Origin: G039954875 sp039954875
Lineage (GTDB): Bacteria; Bacteroidota; Bacteroidia; Flavobacteriales; Blattabacteriaceae
Assembly: GCA_039954875.1 (NCBI GenBank)
Contig: CP157202.1
Location: forward strand, 620,001-684,000
Direction: 5' to 3'
Length of the DNA: 64,000 nucleotides
Shown one piece after another: positions 1 through 9,260 of the stretch (position 1 is its first letter; every line of letters starts with the position of its first letter). Below the pieces are notes generated by a model. That model made no database searches and was not told where the DNA came from. It was given only the letters and a program-made list of their open reading frames with translations. The translations under genes were made by a program, and so were the position numbers.

Positions 1-928
1 CATTTTCATTGGGCTGACGTTTTGCTTGTTGCTCATTTCCCGGATACATTCCTATAATGTCTTCTATATCAAGGGGAGAAGGTAAATATCGACATACAGC
101 ATCTAGCATGGCTTGTACTCCTTTGTTTCTAAAGGAAGAGCCACAAAGCATTGGGATGGTTTTCATCTCAATAGTAGCCTTTCGCAGGGCGAAATTGATC
201 TCGTCTTCTGATATGGTATTGGGATTTTTAAAAAATTTTTCCAAGAGGGTATCGTCATGCTCAGCAATGGATTCTATGAGTCTGCTACGATACTCGCTTA
301 CCATCTCTTGTAGGTCGTCAGGTATAGGGGCTTCTTTATAAGTCATACCATGATCATTTTCACCCCATATCATGGCTCTATTGGTGATAAGATCTACTGC
401 CCCCTTGAAATTGGCTTCGCTACCAATAGGGACTTGTAAAGGTACAGGATTACCCCCTAACATTTCTTTGATCTGACGGCAGACGTTAAAAAAATCGGCA
501 CCTTGCCGATCCATTTTATTGACAAACCCCAAACGAGGCACATTATATTTATCGGCTTGTATCCATACGGTTTCCGATTGAGGTTCTACACCGTCTACTG
601 CACTGAATAAAGCTACCATACCGTCTAAAACACGCAAGGAACGCTCTACTTCTACAGTGAAGTCTACGTGCCCTGGGGTATCAATGATATTGATCTGATA
701 TTCTTGCCCACGATACATCCACTCACAACGTGTAGCGGCTGAGGTGATGGTGATGCCGCGTTCTTGCTCCTGTGCCATCCAATCCATGGTGGCTGCCCCG
801 TCGTGTACCTCACCAATCTTATGAGTGATCCCTGTATAAAAAAGTATACGCTCGGTAGTAGTGGTTTTTCCAGCATCAATATGCGCAGCAATACCTATAT
901 TTCTTGTGTGTTTTAAGTCTTTTGCCAT
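1..928 (-). CDS. fusA: Elongation factor G, N-terminal part (gene continues past the left edge)
   Basis: EF-G is the GTPase that drives ribosomal translocation and, with RRF, ribosome recycling. About 309 residues are visible, from the start at 928. The G1 loop AHIDAGKTT (residues 15-23) comes first, followed by RGITI in switch I, DTPGH and NKMD, the complete set of GTPase motifs. Domains II-V lie outside the window. The start ATG lies inside the 3' end of rpsG, so the two genes overlap by 16 bases and are probably translationally coupled. It is third in the rpsL-rpsG-fusA order typical of the str operon. No frameshift is seen. Confidence 0.97.
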   Translation of the reverse strand, partial: MAKDLKHTRNIGIAAHIDAGKTTTTERILFYTGITHKIGEVHDGAATMDWMAQEQERGITITSAATRCEWMYRGQEYQINIIDTPGHVDFTVEVERSLRVLDGMVALFSAVDGVEPQSETVWIQADKYNVPRLGFVNKMDRQGADFFNVCRQIKEMLGGNPVPLQVPIGSEANFKGAVDLITNRAMIWGENDHGMTYKEAPIPDDLQEMVSEYRSRLIESIAEHDDTLLEKFFKNPNTISEDEINFALRKATIEMKTIPMLCGSSFRNKGVQAMLDAVCRYLPSPLDIEDIIGMYPGNEQQAKRQPNEN

Positions 929-1410
929 AATTGGGTAAATCTAAGGTGAGAAAACGCCTTATTAGCTTCAGCCATTTTGTGAATGTTTTCTCGTTTTTTC
1001 ACAGCGGCACCTTCTTCTTTTGAAGCAGCTAAAGTTTCAGCAGCTAACTTATCGGCCATGGTCTTTTCATTACGTGCTCTAGCACACTCGATCAGGGATT
1101 TTATAGCTTTGGTAAGCTTCACCCACGGTGCTATAGCCATAGGAACTTGGATATTGGTGCCTCCCATACGGTGGGTACGGACCTCTACATGAGGCATGAC
1201 ATTTTTTAGAGCTTCTTTCCATATCTCTAAAGCAGATTTTTCTTGATCCCCTTTACGTTGCTCTATGTTTTCCATGGCACTATAGAAAATACTATAGGCC
1301 TTGATTTTTTTACCATCCTTCATCATATGATTGACGAAACGGGTGACCAGGGGATCTTTAAATCTTGGATCGGGTGAATACGACCTCCTTTGCGCTTTGT
1401 CTTTTCTCAT
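913..1410 (-). CDS. rpsG: Ribosomal protein S7 with a 7-residue C-terminal extension
   Basis: S7 nucleates the head of the small ribosomal subunit by binding the 3' domain of 16S rRNA. The protein has 165 residues, while Bacteroidetes S7 is normally about 158 and ends in a short aromatic/basic tail such as HFRF. Here the homologous end (HLRF) is reached at residue 158 and is followed by TQLWQKT before the stop. The codon where a stop is expected is ACC at 934-936. The extension reads over the fusA start region, so it looks like stop-codon loss and not a domain. The rest of the protein is ordinary. It lies 22 bases downstream of rpsL. Confidence 0.96.
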   Translation of the reverse strand: MRKDKAQRRSYSPDPRFKDPLVTRFVNHMMKDGKKIKAYSIFYSAMENIEQRKGDQEKSALEIWKEALKNVMPHVEVRTHRMGGTNIQVPMAIAPWVKLTKAIKSLIECARARNEKTMADKLAAETLAASKEEGAAVKKRENIHKMAEANKAFSHLRFTQLWQKT

Positions 1411-1432
1411 AGCTTCGCGTTAAAAAAGTTGA

Positions 1433-1816
1433 CTATTTTTTATCCTTAGGGCGTTTTACACCATAACGACTCCGGCTCTTCATGCGTCCATTGACACCGG
1501 CAGTATCTCGGGCACCACGTACAACATGACCACGTACTCCTGGCAAATCTTGGGCAATTTTCTCTCCTGCGATCAACACGATGGAGTGTTCTTGAAGGTT
1601 GTGTCCCTCGCCACGGATATAGGCAATTATCTCTTTACCATTGGACATACGTGCACGACATACTTTGCGCATTGCAGAATTAGGCTTCTTAGGTGTAGTG
1701 TTGTATACACGTGTACATACGCCTCTTAATTGAGGACACGAATCTAAGATGGCCGACTTACTCTTCTTACGGATGGCAACTCTGCCCTTTCTAATGAGTT
1801 GTTGTATCGTTGGCAT
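1433..1816 (-). CDS. rpsL: Ribosomal protein S12 with an altered decoding-centre loop
   Basis: S12 sits at the decoding centre and controls accuracy. The 127 residues include the conserved PKKPNSAMRK segment with Lys43 intact. The second conserved loop, GGRVKDLPGVRYH in most bacteria, reads GEKIAQDLPGVRGH here. There is one extra residue, the lysine equivalent to E. coli Lys88 is Gln89, and the tyrosine before His is Gly. Asp90, the residue that RimO methylthiolates in some bacteria, is retained. In other bacteria substitutions at Lys88, including Gln, are known to cause streptomycin resistance. It is the first gene of the str cluster; a TAnnTTTG element lies 44 bases upstream. Confidence 0.96.
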   Translation of the reverse strand: MPTIQQLIRKGRVAIRKKSKSAILDSCPQLRGVCTRVYNTTPKKPNSAMRKVCRARMSNGKEIIAYIRGEGHNLQEHSIVLIAGEKIAQDLPGVRGHVVRGARDTAGVNGRMKSRSRYGVKRPKDKK

Positions 1817-1859
1817 AATAACCTTGTTAAAAAAATTATAATTGATATTTATGCGGGGG

Positions 1860-1867
1860 CAAATTTA
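1860..1867 (-). promoter_or_regulatory. Possible -7 element for rpsL-rpsG-fusA
   Basis: Read on the minus strand this is TAAATTTG, which fits the Bacteroidetes -7 consensus TAnnTTTG, 44 bases before the rpsL start. No convincing -33 TTG element was found at the usual spacing, so the call rests on one element and its position. Confidence 0.4.
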
Positions 1868-1903
1868 TACTTATTTCAGAGAATAAAAAAAACTATCGAT
1901 CCT

Positions 1904-2059
1904 TTAAGAATAAAATACTTGGGGATTAAATTTGTTCAATCCGATGAACATATGTTGGGGGTCGTTTTTCAACTTGTCAATTACCTCTGCCTTTACCCCT
2001 TCAAAATAGGTGAAGTTTTTTACCATCACAGCCGATGATAAATAGATGAAAATTTTCAT
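1904..2059 (-). CDS. Small ORF of 51 residues with a Shine-Dalgarno-like sequence
   Basis: The ATG at 2059 is preceded within a few bases by AAGGAGGG, an unusually good ribosome-binding match for this phylum. The ORF encodes 51 residues starting MKIFIYLSSA and ending FNPQVFYS, with a short hydrophobic start and a charged middle. No family is recognised. The codon pattern is protein-like, but it lies in otherwise decayed DNA, and upstream on the same strand there are further protein-like pieces in other frames (around 2095-2200). It may be the last readable exon-like piece of a dead gene and not a living small gene. Confidence 0.3.
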   Translation of the reverse strand: MKIFIYLSSAVMVKNFTYFEGVKAEVIDKLKNDPQHMFIGLNKFNPQVFYS

Positions 2060-2437
2060 ACCCTCCTTAAGTTTCGTAAATCATAACATACGATCGTCAT
2101 CGGTCTAAAAATAATCGTCGATATTGAGGTCTTTGACTGCAATGATCCTTTGGAACTTCTCTTCACCTATCCTTTGATAAAAATATTCTTTTACCCTTTA
2201 TAAGGTGCCAGATAGGCGATGTATTAATCATTAGGAGAAATGGTAAACCTATTTTTTTAGAATTTATAAAAAATAAATCTTCTATATGAATGAGTAGTAC
2301 TATCGGTTTTTTATGTATAACCTTTGATATTGATTAAATTTATCAATATGATAAATAGTAATTTTATTTTCACACTCAATTATTATTTTGAATAAATATT
2401 CAAGTATAAAGGAAATTGTTTTCTGCTGAGTTTCTTT
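2060..2437. other. Decayed AT-rich spacer between rpsL and map
   Basis: No intact gene. On the minus strand around 2095-2200 there is a stretch with protein-like composition (for example KEYFYQRIGEEKF) interrupted by stops and frame changes, so a former gene is likely. The rest is AT-rich and unassigned. Confidence 0.5.
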
Positions 2438-3256
2438 TTAAGGATCCGCTGCTACCAGGCGAAATGGAGTTTCTTCATCCGAATCTATCCTTAAGATTTG
2501 GTATATATATTGGAATGTAGAAAGCAAACAAGACGAGCCATCTATTATGGCTACATCATGCTCAAAATGTGCCGAAGGTTGATTGTCTGCCGTAGTAACC
2601 GTCCAACCGTCTCGATGGAATACTACCCGATGTGTACCTTGATTGACCATGGGCTCTATAGCTAATACCATACCTTCGACTAATTTTTTCCCTTGGCCTT
2701 GTATGCCATAGTTGGGTACTTGAGGATCTTCATGCATTTTTCTACCCAAACCATGTCCTACGAGCTCTCTAACCACGCTATATCTGTACTCTTCTACATG
2801 ATTTTGAATAGCAAAGCCAATATCTCCAATACGACGACCTCGGCTGCATGCAGTGATGCCTAAATACAAGGATTCTTTAGTGACTTGAAGAAATTGCTTT
2901 GTCTCGGGGGCTACTTCACCCACCTCAAAAGTATAAGCTTGATCACCATAATACCCCCCCATCAGTACCCCACAATCTATTGATAGGATACCTCCTTCAC
3001 GTAAAGGAGTCTTATTTGGGAGGCCGTGTACGACTTGCTCATTAGGTGAGACACAAAGCGTGTGTGGAAAACCATATAAGCCTAAAAAGGCCGGGACACC
3101 TCCATGATCACGTATGAATTGCTCAGCTAAACTATCTAAATAAAAGGTATTGATACCTGGCTTGATTTCTTGAGCCAACATCCCCAAAGTTTTGGATACT
3201 AATAGTGCACTTCGACGAATCAATTCGATTTCCTCAAGCGTTTTTGGATGGATCAT
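2438..3256 (-). CDS. map: Type I methionine aminopeptidase
   Basis: Removes the N-terminal methionine from nascent proteins in the cytoplasm, a di-metal enzyme. The five metal ligands are all present: Asp94 and Asp105 (SIDCG / GGYYGDQAY), His168 in GHGLGRKMHEDP, Glu201 in AIEPM and Glu232 in HFEHD. His77 (VVHGLP) is also conserved. Length is 272 residues, slightly longer than the usual 250-260 because of a C-terminal tail after residue 240. It follows the broken HAD gene with a one-base overlap at 3256. The gene is usually near secY in this phylum, but no secY is seen here. Confidence 0.95.
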   Translation of the reverse strand: MIHPKTLEEIELIRRSALLVSKTLGMLAQEIKPGINTFYLDSLAEQFIRDHGGVPAFLGLYGFPHTLCVSPNEQVVHGLPNKTPLREGGILSIDCGVLMGGYYGDQAYTFEVGEVAPETKQFLQVTKESLYLGITACSRGRRIGDIGFAIQNHVEEYRYSVVRELVGHGLGRKMHEDPQVPNYGIQGQGKKLVEGMVLAIEPMVNQGTHRVVFHRDGWTVTTADNQPSAHFEHDVAIIDGSSCLLSTFQYIYQILRIDSDEETPFRLVAADP

Positions 3257-3679
3257 TAGTCAAAATCTAAAAAAAAACTTTTTTTCTTTTTCGGAATCTC
3301 ATAAAAAGTCTTTTCGAGGGTAAAGGCAATACCTTTTGTAATGATGTGATAAACCTTACCCCAATCAGACAATCCACTAAGATTACTATCATCAACAAAG
3401 AGGTCGGCATGGATCTTACGGCTGACTTGTTTAGGGTTAAAATTTTTACCTTTAAAGCCTTGATTGATTGCATAAAAGACGATACTGTGATTTTTGGTAA
3501 AATGTCACAGCTTTCTGCAAAGCGTCTCCGTGATGATATCTCCAATGTATAAGCCGATAGTTATCTTGCTGGAATTTTTTGAAAGTCTCGAAGATAAAAA
3601 GTCTGGACTTATTGATCGTAGGATACACATTTTCTGCGATGGTATAGTCAAAATTAATAATAATTACTTTAGATCCCAT
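3256..3679 (-). pseudogene. HAD-superfamily hydrolase (BT0820-like), frameshifted
   Basis: The N-terminal part (3679 down to about 3495) begins MGSKVIIINFDYTIAENVYP and continues in the pattern of the small Bacteroidetes HAD hydrolases. The C-terminal part (FYAINQGF, HADLFVDDSNLSG, KVYHIITKGIAF) lies in the next frame. The frames meet at a run of five T on the plus strand (3491-3495, poly-A in the gene); one more A would join them. The catalytic motif DxDGT is changed to NFDYT, so the nucleophilic Asp is gone as well. The gene therefore looks inactive even if slippage restored the frame. Its stop overlaps the map start by one base. Confidence 0.8.
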
Positions 3680-3682
3680 ATA

Positions 3683-5209
3683 TTATTGATTCAATAAAAG
3701 AGATATACCCGTCATCGCTTCTGGTGGAGCGATATCCATCAGTTCTAAAATAGTAGGGGCTATATCTCCAAGTTTTCCATTCGTTATGGGAGTTTTTTGT
3801 ACTCGATCTAAAAGGAAACAAGGTACGGGTTGTGTAGTATGAGCTGTATTGGGAGTACCATTAGGATTGATCATACAATCGGCATTGCCGTGGTCGGCCA
3901 GTATGAGAACAGTATAAGTATTTTCTAAGGCGACTTCGCAAACAGTTTGAGCACATTGATCAATCGTTTCACAAGCTATTATCGTAGCGTCCATAACTCC
4001 TGTATGCCCAACCATATCGGGATTGGCAAAATTCAAACAGATGAAATCGGCTTCTTTCTTTTGTAATTCGTGGGTGACCTTATCGCGAATATCCCAAGCA
4101 CTCATCTCAGGTTGCAAATCATAAGTAGATACTTTAGGCGAGGAACATACGATACGCTTCTCACCTTGAAAGGGTTTTTCACGCCCACCGGAAAAGAAAA
4201 AGGTCACGTGTGGATATTTTTCTGTCTCGGCGATGCGGAGTTGTTTTTTACCATGTTTTTCTAATATCTCTCCTAAGGTATCGGTAATATATTCCTCCTT
4301 GAAGAGGACATGTACATTCTGGAAATTCTGATCATATGAAGTCATAGTTACATAATAGAGATCGAGTTTATACATATCATGCTCAGGAAAGTTTTTCTGT
4401 GTCAATGCTTCGGTGATTTGACGTCCTCGATCAGTACGAAAATTGAAGCAGATCACAACATCACCTGCTTCGATCTGAGCTAAGGGTTTTTGATCCGGGC
4501 CGAGCATAACTATGGGCTGCATAAATTCATCGGTAACATTATTGTTATATGATGCTTGTACAGCATTCAAAACATCAGTGGTCTGATCTCCTAGCCCATG
4601 TACCATGACATCATAAGCTTTTTTGATACGTGACCAACGTTGGTCACGATCCATAGCGTAATACCGCCCAACCACCGTGGCTAAACGACCTGTAGTATGT
4701 TCAAGATGATCGAGTAGGGCTTTTAGGTGGTTTTTTCCACTCTTTGGATCTGTATCTCGTCCGTCGGTGAAGGCGTGTACAAATACCTTTTTGAGACCTT
4801 TAGCTGCTGCTGCATCAAGCAAACCAAATAGATGACGAATATGCGAATGTACACCACCATCAGAGAGCAACCCAATGAGATGTACCTTTTTCTGTTGAGA
4901 CAAAACATTCTCAAGGGTTTGATCGAATATCTGGTTGCGTGCCAATGAGCCATCTTCTACCGCCATATTGATCTTGACTAGGTTTTGATATACCACACGA
5001 CCCGCACCTAGATTCATGTGCCCAACCTCCGAATTACCCATCTGCTGCGTAGGTAACCCTACAGCTAAACTTGAAGCCGACAACTGACTATGAGGATATT
5101 TTTTATAACAAGTGTCAATGAAAGGGGTATAGGCCTTGTCTATAGCAGAAACCGAAGGATCTTTGGCAATGCCCCAACCATCTAGGATCATCAATAGGAT
5201 TTTTTTCAT
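3683..5209 (-). CDS. gpmI: 2,3-bisphosphoglycerate-independent phosphoglycerate mutase
   Basis: Interconverts 3- and 2-phosphoglycerate in glycolysis and gluconeogenesis, with two divalent metals and a phosphoserine intermediate. The 508-residue length is normal. The N-terminal metal site LMILDGWG (residue 10 Asp), the catalytic Ser60 in GNSEVGHMNLGAGR, TDGRDTDP, the RFDRW-equivalent YAMDRDQRW, and the C-terminal LADHGNADCM and TAHTTQPVP motifs are all present. It is followed after 3 bases by the HAD pseudogene on the same strand. No sign of decay. Confidence 0.97.
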   Translation of the reverse strand: MKKILLMILDGWGIAKDPSVSAIDKAYTPFIDTCYKKYPHSQLSASSLAVGLPTQQMGNSEVGHMNLGAGRVVYQNLVKINMAVEDGSLARNQIFDQTLENVLSQQKKVHLIGLLSDGGVHSHIRHLFGLLDAAAAKGLKKVFVHAFTDGRDTDPKSGKNHLKALLDHLEHTTGRLATVVGRYYAMDRDQRWSRIKKAYDVMVHGLGDQTTDVLNAVQASYNNNVTDEFMQPIVMLGPDQKPLAQIEAGDVVICFNFRTDRGRQITEALTQKNFPEHDMYKLDLYYVTMTSYDQNFQNVHVLFKEEYITDTLGEILEKHGKKQLRIAETEKYPHVTFFFSGGREKPFQGEKRIVCSSPKVSTYDLQPEMSAWDIRDKVTHELQKKEADFICLNFANPDMVGHTGVMDATIIACETIDQCAQTVCEVALENTYTVLILADHGNADCMINPNGTPNTAHTTQPVPCFLLDRVQKTPITNGKLGDIAPTILELMDIAPPEAMTGISLLLNQ

Positions 5210-6338
5210 CGATACAAATGTCTCTTTATCTATGTGGGCAAAGATAATTTTTTCTGTTAAGTCTTTCTAAAGATATCATACATATAAGGTTTTGGCTGAA
5301 TGGATCTCACTCCCATATGATCTTAGATGGTATATTTCATTATCATTTTATCCCTATCTATAGGCTATGAAAGAATTGAAATCTATCAAAATATTTTTTT
5401 TAATGATTTTTTTAGTATTTATATATTATTAATAATCTTTTATGTTCTGCTGTACTTAAACTATTATAATAATCAGCTTAGTATCCATGATCCATTTATG
5501 GCGGAAGTCGATAATTAAAGTTCATACTTATTGAATACTCTAGGCTTTTATTTATAAAATATTACTAATCCTAAGATATAATTATAAATAATACTAATGA
5601 TTAATAAAGTTATTTACAGTATCATTAACTAGGGTTGTAATGTGATAACTATTATAATAATCTTTATCTCGTTCGTTATTACTTTTTCGACAACATGGTT
5701 AGAGACTTTATCGTTTATCTTAGTTGGATTATTGATTCTCCATGCATCCAATATAGTTGGCATCTCATGACTGAATTATATCTTTGCTTATTATCCACAA
5801 TACTCCAGACCCGTGCATGATTATCTATTTCCTGCCATCATCTATGGTACGATACTGATCCTATGGGTGATATGGATAGTATTTTTAGTCTTCAAAAAAA
5901 AATATAAATGAAGTTAGCTAGAGTGGTGTATTATTGGTTTATTGTTTTTTTTTACCTGGTACTGATAAAAAGTATGATGATGTATTGTTTTATGATCTGT
6001 TATTGATGTTATTCCTACCAGGATTTTATACGAGCAGTATTTCCGAATATTGATGTGCTACGTCATCTTTTGTCGATGGTGTTCCGATATGGATTGAATA
6101 CGGGTTTATCAACGTGCATCCTCTATGCCATCTTCTTGAAAAAAAATTGTATTTCTCAGTAATTTTTCATTTGTTGATGTTGATCGTATTGATATCGCTT
6201 TGCCTTTGTTTTATCCAAACCCATTTTACAATAGGTTTCACAGCACGTTTTTACGCAAGAAGGTTTTTGATACAATTTATATTTCTATTTGTGCTCATCT
6301 TTATTTTTTTTGCATCAGATTTATCAAGAGAAAAGACG
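5210..6338 (+). pseudogene. Remnants of membrane protein gene(s)
   Basis: There is no intact gene in about 1.1 kb. From about 5640 to 5911 the plus strand reads a hydrophobic protein with two or more membrane segments (WLETLSFILVGLLILHASN ... IIYGTILILWVIWIVFLVF), broken by one stop. A second hydrophobic piece starts at 5909 (MKLARVVYYWFIVFFYLVL) and runs through stops to about 6160. Further hydrophobic ORFs overlap 6114-6340. No family is recognised. The hydrophobic patterns suggest one or two former membrane proteins upstream of apbE. Confidence 0.5.
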
Positions 6339-7330
6339 ATGATAAGACATCTTTATCTCTGGGGGATCATACTGTTGATCGGTTGCCACACGGGCTCAGG
6401 TATCAAAGAATTTAAAGGTAATGTATTTAGGACTTATTATCATATCAAATATGTAGGCCACCAGGACTACATGATTGCGATCGATAGTTTATTCAAGCAA
6501 TTTAATCACTCTCTTTCTATCTATGTATTAGGTTCTGACATTTCAAAGATCAATCGAGGGGATAATGATGTTTTGGTGGATCGTTACTTTGAAACGGTCT
6601 GGACTAAGTCTTAAGAAATTTTTAAAATCTCAGGATGTGCCTTTGATCCTACTTTGGGGACCTTTGGTCAATGCTTGGGGATTTGACCCGAAGACGATAG
6701 ATAAAACACCCGATACGCTGACATTGCAAAGATTAATGCAACACGTAGGCTTGAGCAAGATTACTTAAAGAAATGGTAAAATTATTAAATCTGAGGAGAC
6801 TTTTTTAGATTTCAACGGTATAGCTAAGGGTTATGCTGTGGATCTAATTGGTCAATATTTGGAGAAGCAGGGGGTGAAAAATTATATAGTAGAGATTGGT
6901 GGAGAGATCAGTGCTAGAGGTGAAAAAGCATTAGGCAAACTCTGGGTGATAGGTATTGAAAAACCTATAGAGAATCAAGGTATAGGCGAAAATATCATAT
7001 TGAGTTTCCCATTGAGAGATCGTGCTCTTGCTACTTCAGGAAATTATCAAAAATTCAAAACAGACCTTAATACGGGACAAAAACATGTTCATATGATCGA
7101 CTATAAAAACGGGCCGTCCAATCATAAGTAATTTATTATCGGTTTCTGTCCTAGCCAAGGATTGTATAACGGCCGACGGCTATGCTACTACCTTCATGGT
7201 TCTAGGTATAGAAGGAGCCAAAGCATTTCTGAAAACACATCTAGAACTAGGGACTGAAACTTTTTTCATATACGTAGATGAGAAAGAAAAATTGTATACC
7301 CTTCCAAGTGAAAATTTCCCGATCTACTAA
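6339..7330 (+). pseudogene. apbE: FAD:protein FMN transferase (ApbE), degraded
   Basis: ApbE attaches FMN covalently to flavoproteins such as subunits of the Na+-NQR or Rnf complexes, outside the cytoplasmic membrane. The start at 6339 gives a lipoprotein signal with a lipobox-like LLIGC. Recognisable ApbE blocks follow in changing frames: LLWGPLVNAWGF, ETFLDFNGIAKGYAVDLIGQYL, YIVEIGGEISARG, RALATSGNYQKF, and TADGYATTFMVLG. There is an in-frame TAA at 6766-6768, a frame change near 6600 and another near 7130. With at least three lesions it cannot make an intact enzyme. Confidence 0.85.
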
Positions 7331-7411
7331 GGGAAAATAAAAAAACTGCTCATTTGAGTAATCTTTTCTATTTTTCAATATTTTTTATAGTAAAATAGTT
7401 GATTTCGAAAA

Positions 7412-8233
7412 TTAAATGCTCAATCTTCTGAAACCAACGATCTTGAGATTGGAATCAAAGTTTCTTAGATAATCGGCTACAGAAATTTTATAATCTTTAA
7501 TGAAGGCTTGATAAATTAATATATTTTCTGAGAAGAATTTTTTTAGCCTACCTTGAGCGATCTGATCCAATATTTGTTCGGGTTTACCTTCTTTTCGTAA
7601 TTGGTCTTTGATGATTTCAAATTCTTTTTCAATGAGCTCGGTAGGGACATCCTTTTTGTCTAAGCCTAGGGGAGGCATTGCGGCTATCTGCATAGCAATG
7701 TCTTTTGCAACGTCTTCTACTCCTACAGGGGTACTGGAAAACCCTACTAAGGTGGCGATCTTATTACCTATATGAATATAAAACGAGACAAAAGGTGCTT
7801 GTAGTTTCTCAAAGGCACTGAGGTTTATCTTTTCACCTATAATGCCAGTTTGTTCGATAAGTTTATCTTGAACACTAATCCCGTCCAATAAAGAATTTAA
7901 AAGGGTTTCTTTAGTATCACAAGAAAGGGCTTTTTCAGCCAAATCATTGGCTAATTTTACAAAGTTTTCATTTTTAGCCACGAAATCAGTCTCACAACTT
8001 AAGGTGATGACTGTCCCGAGCGTACAGCCTGGATTAACTTTGGCAATGACTGCTCCTTGATTAGTCTCCTGTCCTGAACGACTAGCAGCTATCTTTTTTC
8101 CTTTTCTTCGTAAAAGTTCAATGGCCTTATCTACATCACCAATAGCCTCTATTAAGGCTTTTTTGCAATCCATCATACCAGCCCCACTTTTTTTTCTCAA
8201 GGCATTGATTTCTGCAGCTGTTGCTTGATACAT
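7412..8233 (-). CDS. tsf: Elongation factor Ts
   Basis: The guanine-nucleotide exchange factor of EF-Tu. It has 273 residues with the N-terminal UBA-like domain (ALRKKSGAGMMDCKKALIEA), the TDFVAKN segment that contacts EF-Tu, and the coiled-coil region near the C-terminus. The start MYQATAAEINALRKK is standard. It is the last gene of the rplM-rpsI-rpsB-tsf run, 99 bases after rpsB, as usual in the phylum. Confidence 0.96.
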   Translation of the reverse strand: MYQATAAEINALRKKSGAGMMDCKKALIEAIGDVDKAIELLRRKGKKIAASRSGQETNQGAVIAKVNPGCTLGTVITLSCETDFVAKNENFVKLANDLAEKALSCDTKETLLNSLLDGISVQDKLIEQTGIIGEKINLSAFEKLQAPFVSFYIHIGNKIATLVGFSSTPVGVEDVAKDIAMQIAAMPPLGLDKKDVPTELIEKEFEIIKDQLRKEGKPEQILDQIAQGRLKKFFSENILIYQAFIKDYKISVADYLRNFDSNLKIVGFRRLSI

Positions 8234-8332
8234 CTTTTATTTCTTTGACTCTATAACGTTTTACTAAAAAGAAACAGCTTTAGATCAATAAGGCCGAGTC
8301 GTTTTTCGCATGTTTAGAGGTTATAAATTTTC

Positions 8333-9130
8333 CTATTCGTGGTTGGCTACTGCTGAATTTGACGAATCTGATTCTTCCTCTTCTAGAGTTACCACAGATT
8401 GTTCTGAACCTTCCTTTTCGGATTTTGATTTATCACGGTCTATCTTTCTCGATGAGAGCCCTTCGGTAATGGCTTCCGTGATATATGCCATGATCAAATC
8501 GATGGATTTGGAGGAATCGTCATTGGCCGGTATGGGATAATCTACTTCTTTCGGATCAGAATTCGTATCTACGATAGCAAAGATTGAGATATTGAGTTTT
8601 TGAGCCTCTGCCACAGCGATGTGTTCTTTTTTGATATCTACGACGAGTAGTGCTGCTGGCGTATGGGTCATTGTAGCGATAGAACCTAGGTTGCGATCTA
8701 GTTTCGTTTGCGAGCGGTCTATGAGCAGACGTTCTTTTTTGGAAAGGACGTCGTAGGTACCGTCTTTTTTCTTACGATCGATATTATTCATCTTTTTAAC
8801 CGCCTTACGAATGGTAGGAAGATTGGTCAAGAATCCTCCAAGCCAACGCTCTGTAACGTGGGGCATACCGACTTTCTCAGCATAACTAGCTACGATGTCT
8901 TTGCCTTGTTTTTTGGTACAGACGAATAAGATCTTCTTACCTGATGCAGCGATACGTTGTAGGGGTTCATAGGCCTCTTTAATTTTTACACCTGTCTTTG
9001 AGAGATCAATGATGTGAATCCCTCCTTTTTTCATAAAAATATAAGGCCGCATGCTAGGGTTCCACTTACGAGTCAAATGCCCAAAATGAACCCCCGCCTT
9101 CAACAACTGTTGAACATTTACTTCTAGCAT
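8333..9130 (-). CDS. rpsB: Ribosomal protein S2
   Basis: Small-subunit protein that binds late and helps recruit S1. It has 265 residues, starting MLEVNVQQLLKAGVHFGHLTRKWNP, with both family signatures (start region and DPKEVDYPIPANDDS). The last 40 residues are a low-complexity acidic and serine-rich tail (for example EEEESDSSNS), somewhat longer than in relatives but common in the family. The spacing in front (131 bases after rpsI) could hold a second promoter, but none is clear. Confidence 0.96.
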   Translation of the reverse strand: MLEVNVQQLLKAGVHFGHLTRKWNPSMRPYIFMKKGGIHIIDLSKTGVKIKEAYEPLQRIAASGKKILFVCTKKQGKDIVASYAEKVGMPHVTERWLGGFLTNLPTIRKAVKKMNNIDRKKKDGTYDVLSKKERLLIDRSQTKLDRNLGSIATMTHTPAALLVVDIKKEHIAVAEAQKLNISIFAIVDTNSDPKEVDYPIPANDDSSKSIDLIMAYITEAITEGLSSRKIDRDKSKSEKEGSEQSVVTLEEEESDSSNSAVANHE

Positions 9131-9260
9131 TACTTCAAAAATTAACCGAATTTCCTTCGTGTTTCAATTGTACCTATCCAAAAAAAAAAGCCAAGATTAA
9201 AAACATTTTTTGAGGTCTGAATACATCCAATCCTATACGTTGAAAGTCCAGTAAGTTATA

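Noticed and set aside
5327..5518. 63-residue hydrophobic ORF on the plus strand
   Set aside because: AT-rich chance ORF rich in Ile, Tyr and Leu; no start signal and no conservation visible, so treated as debris.
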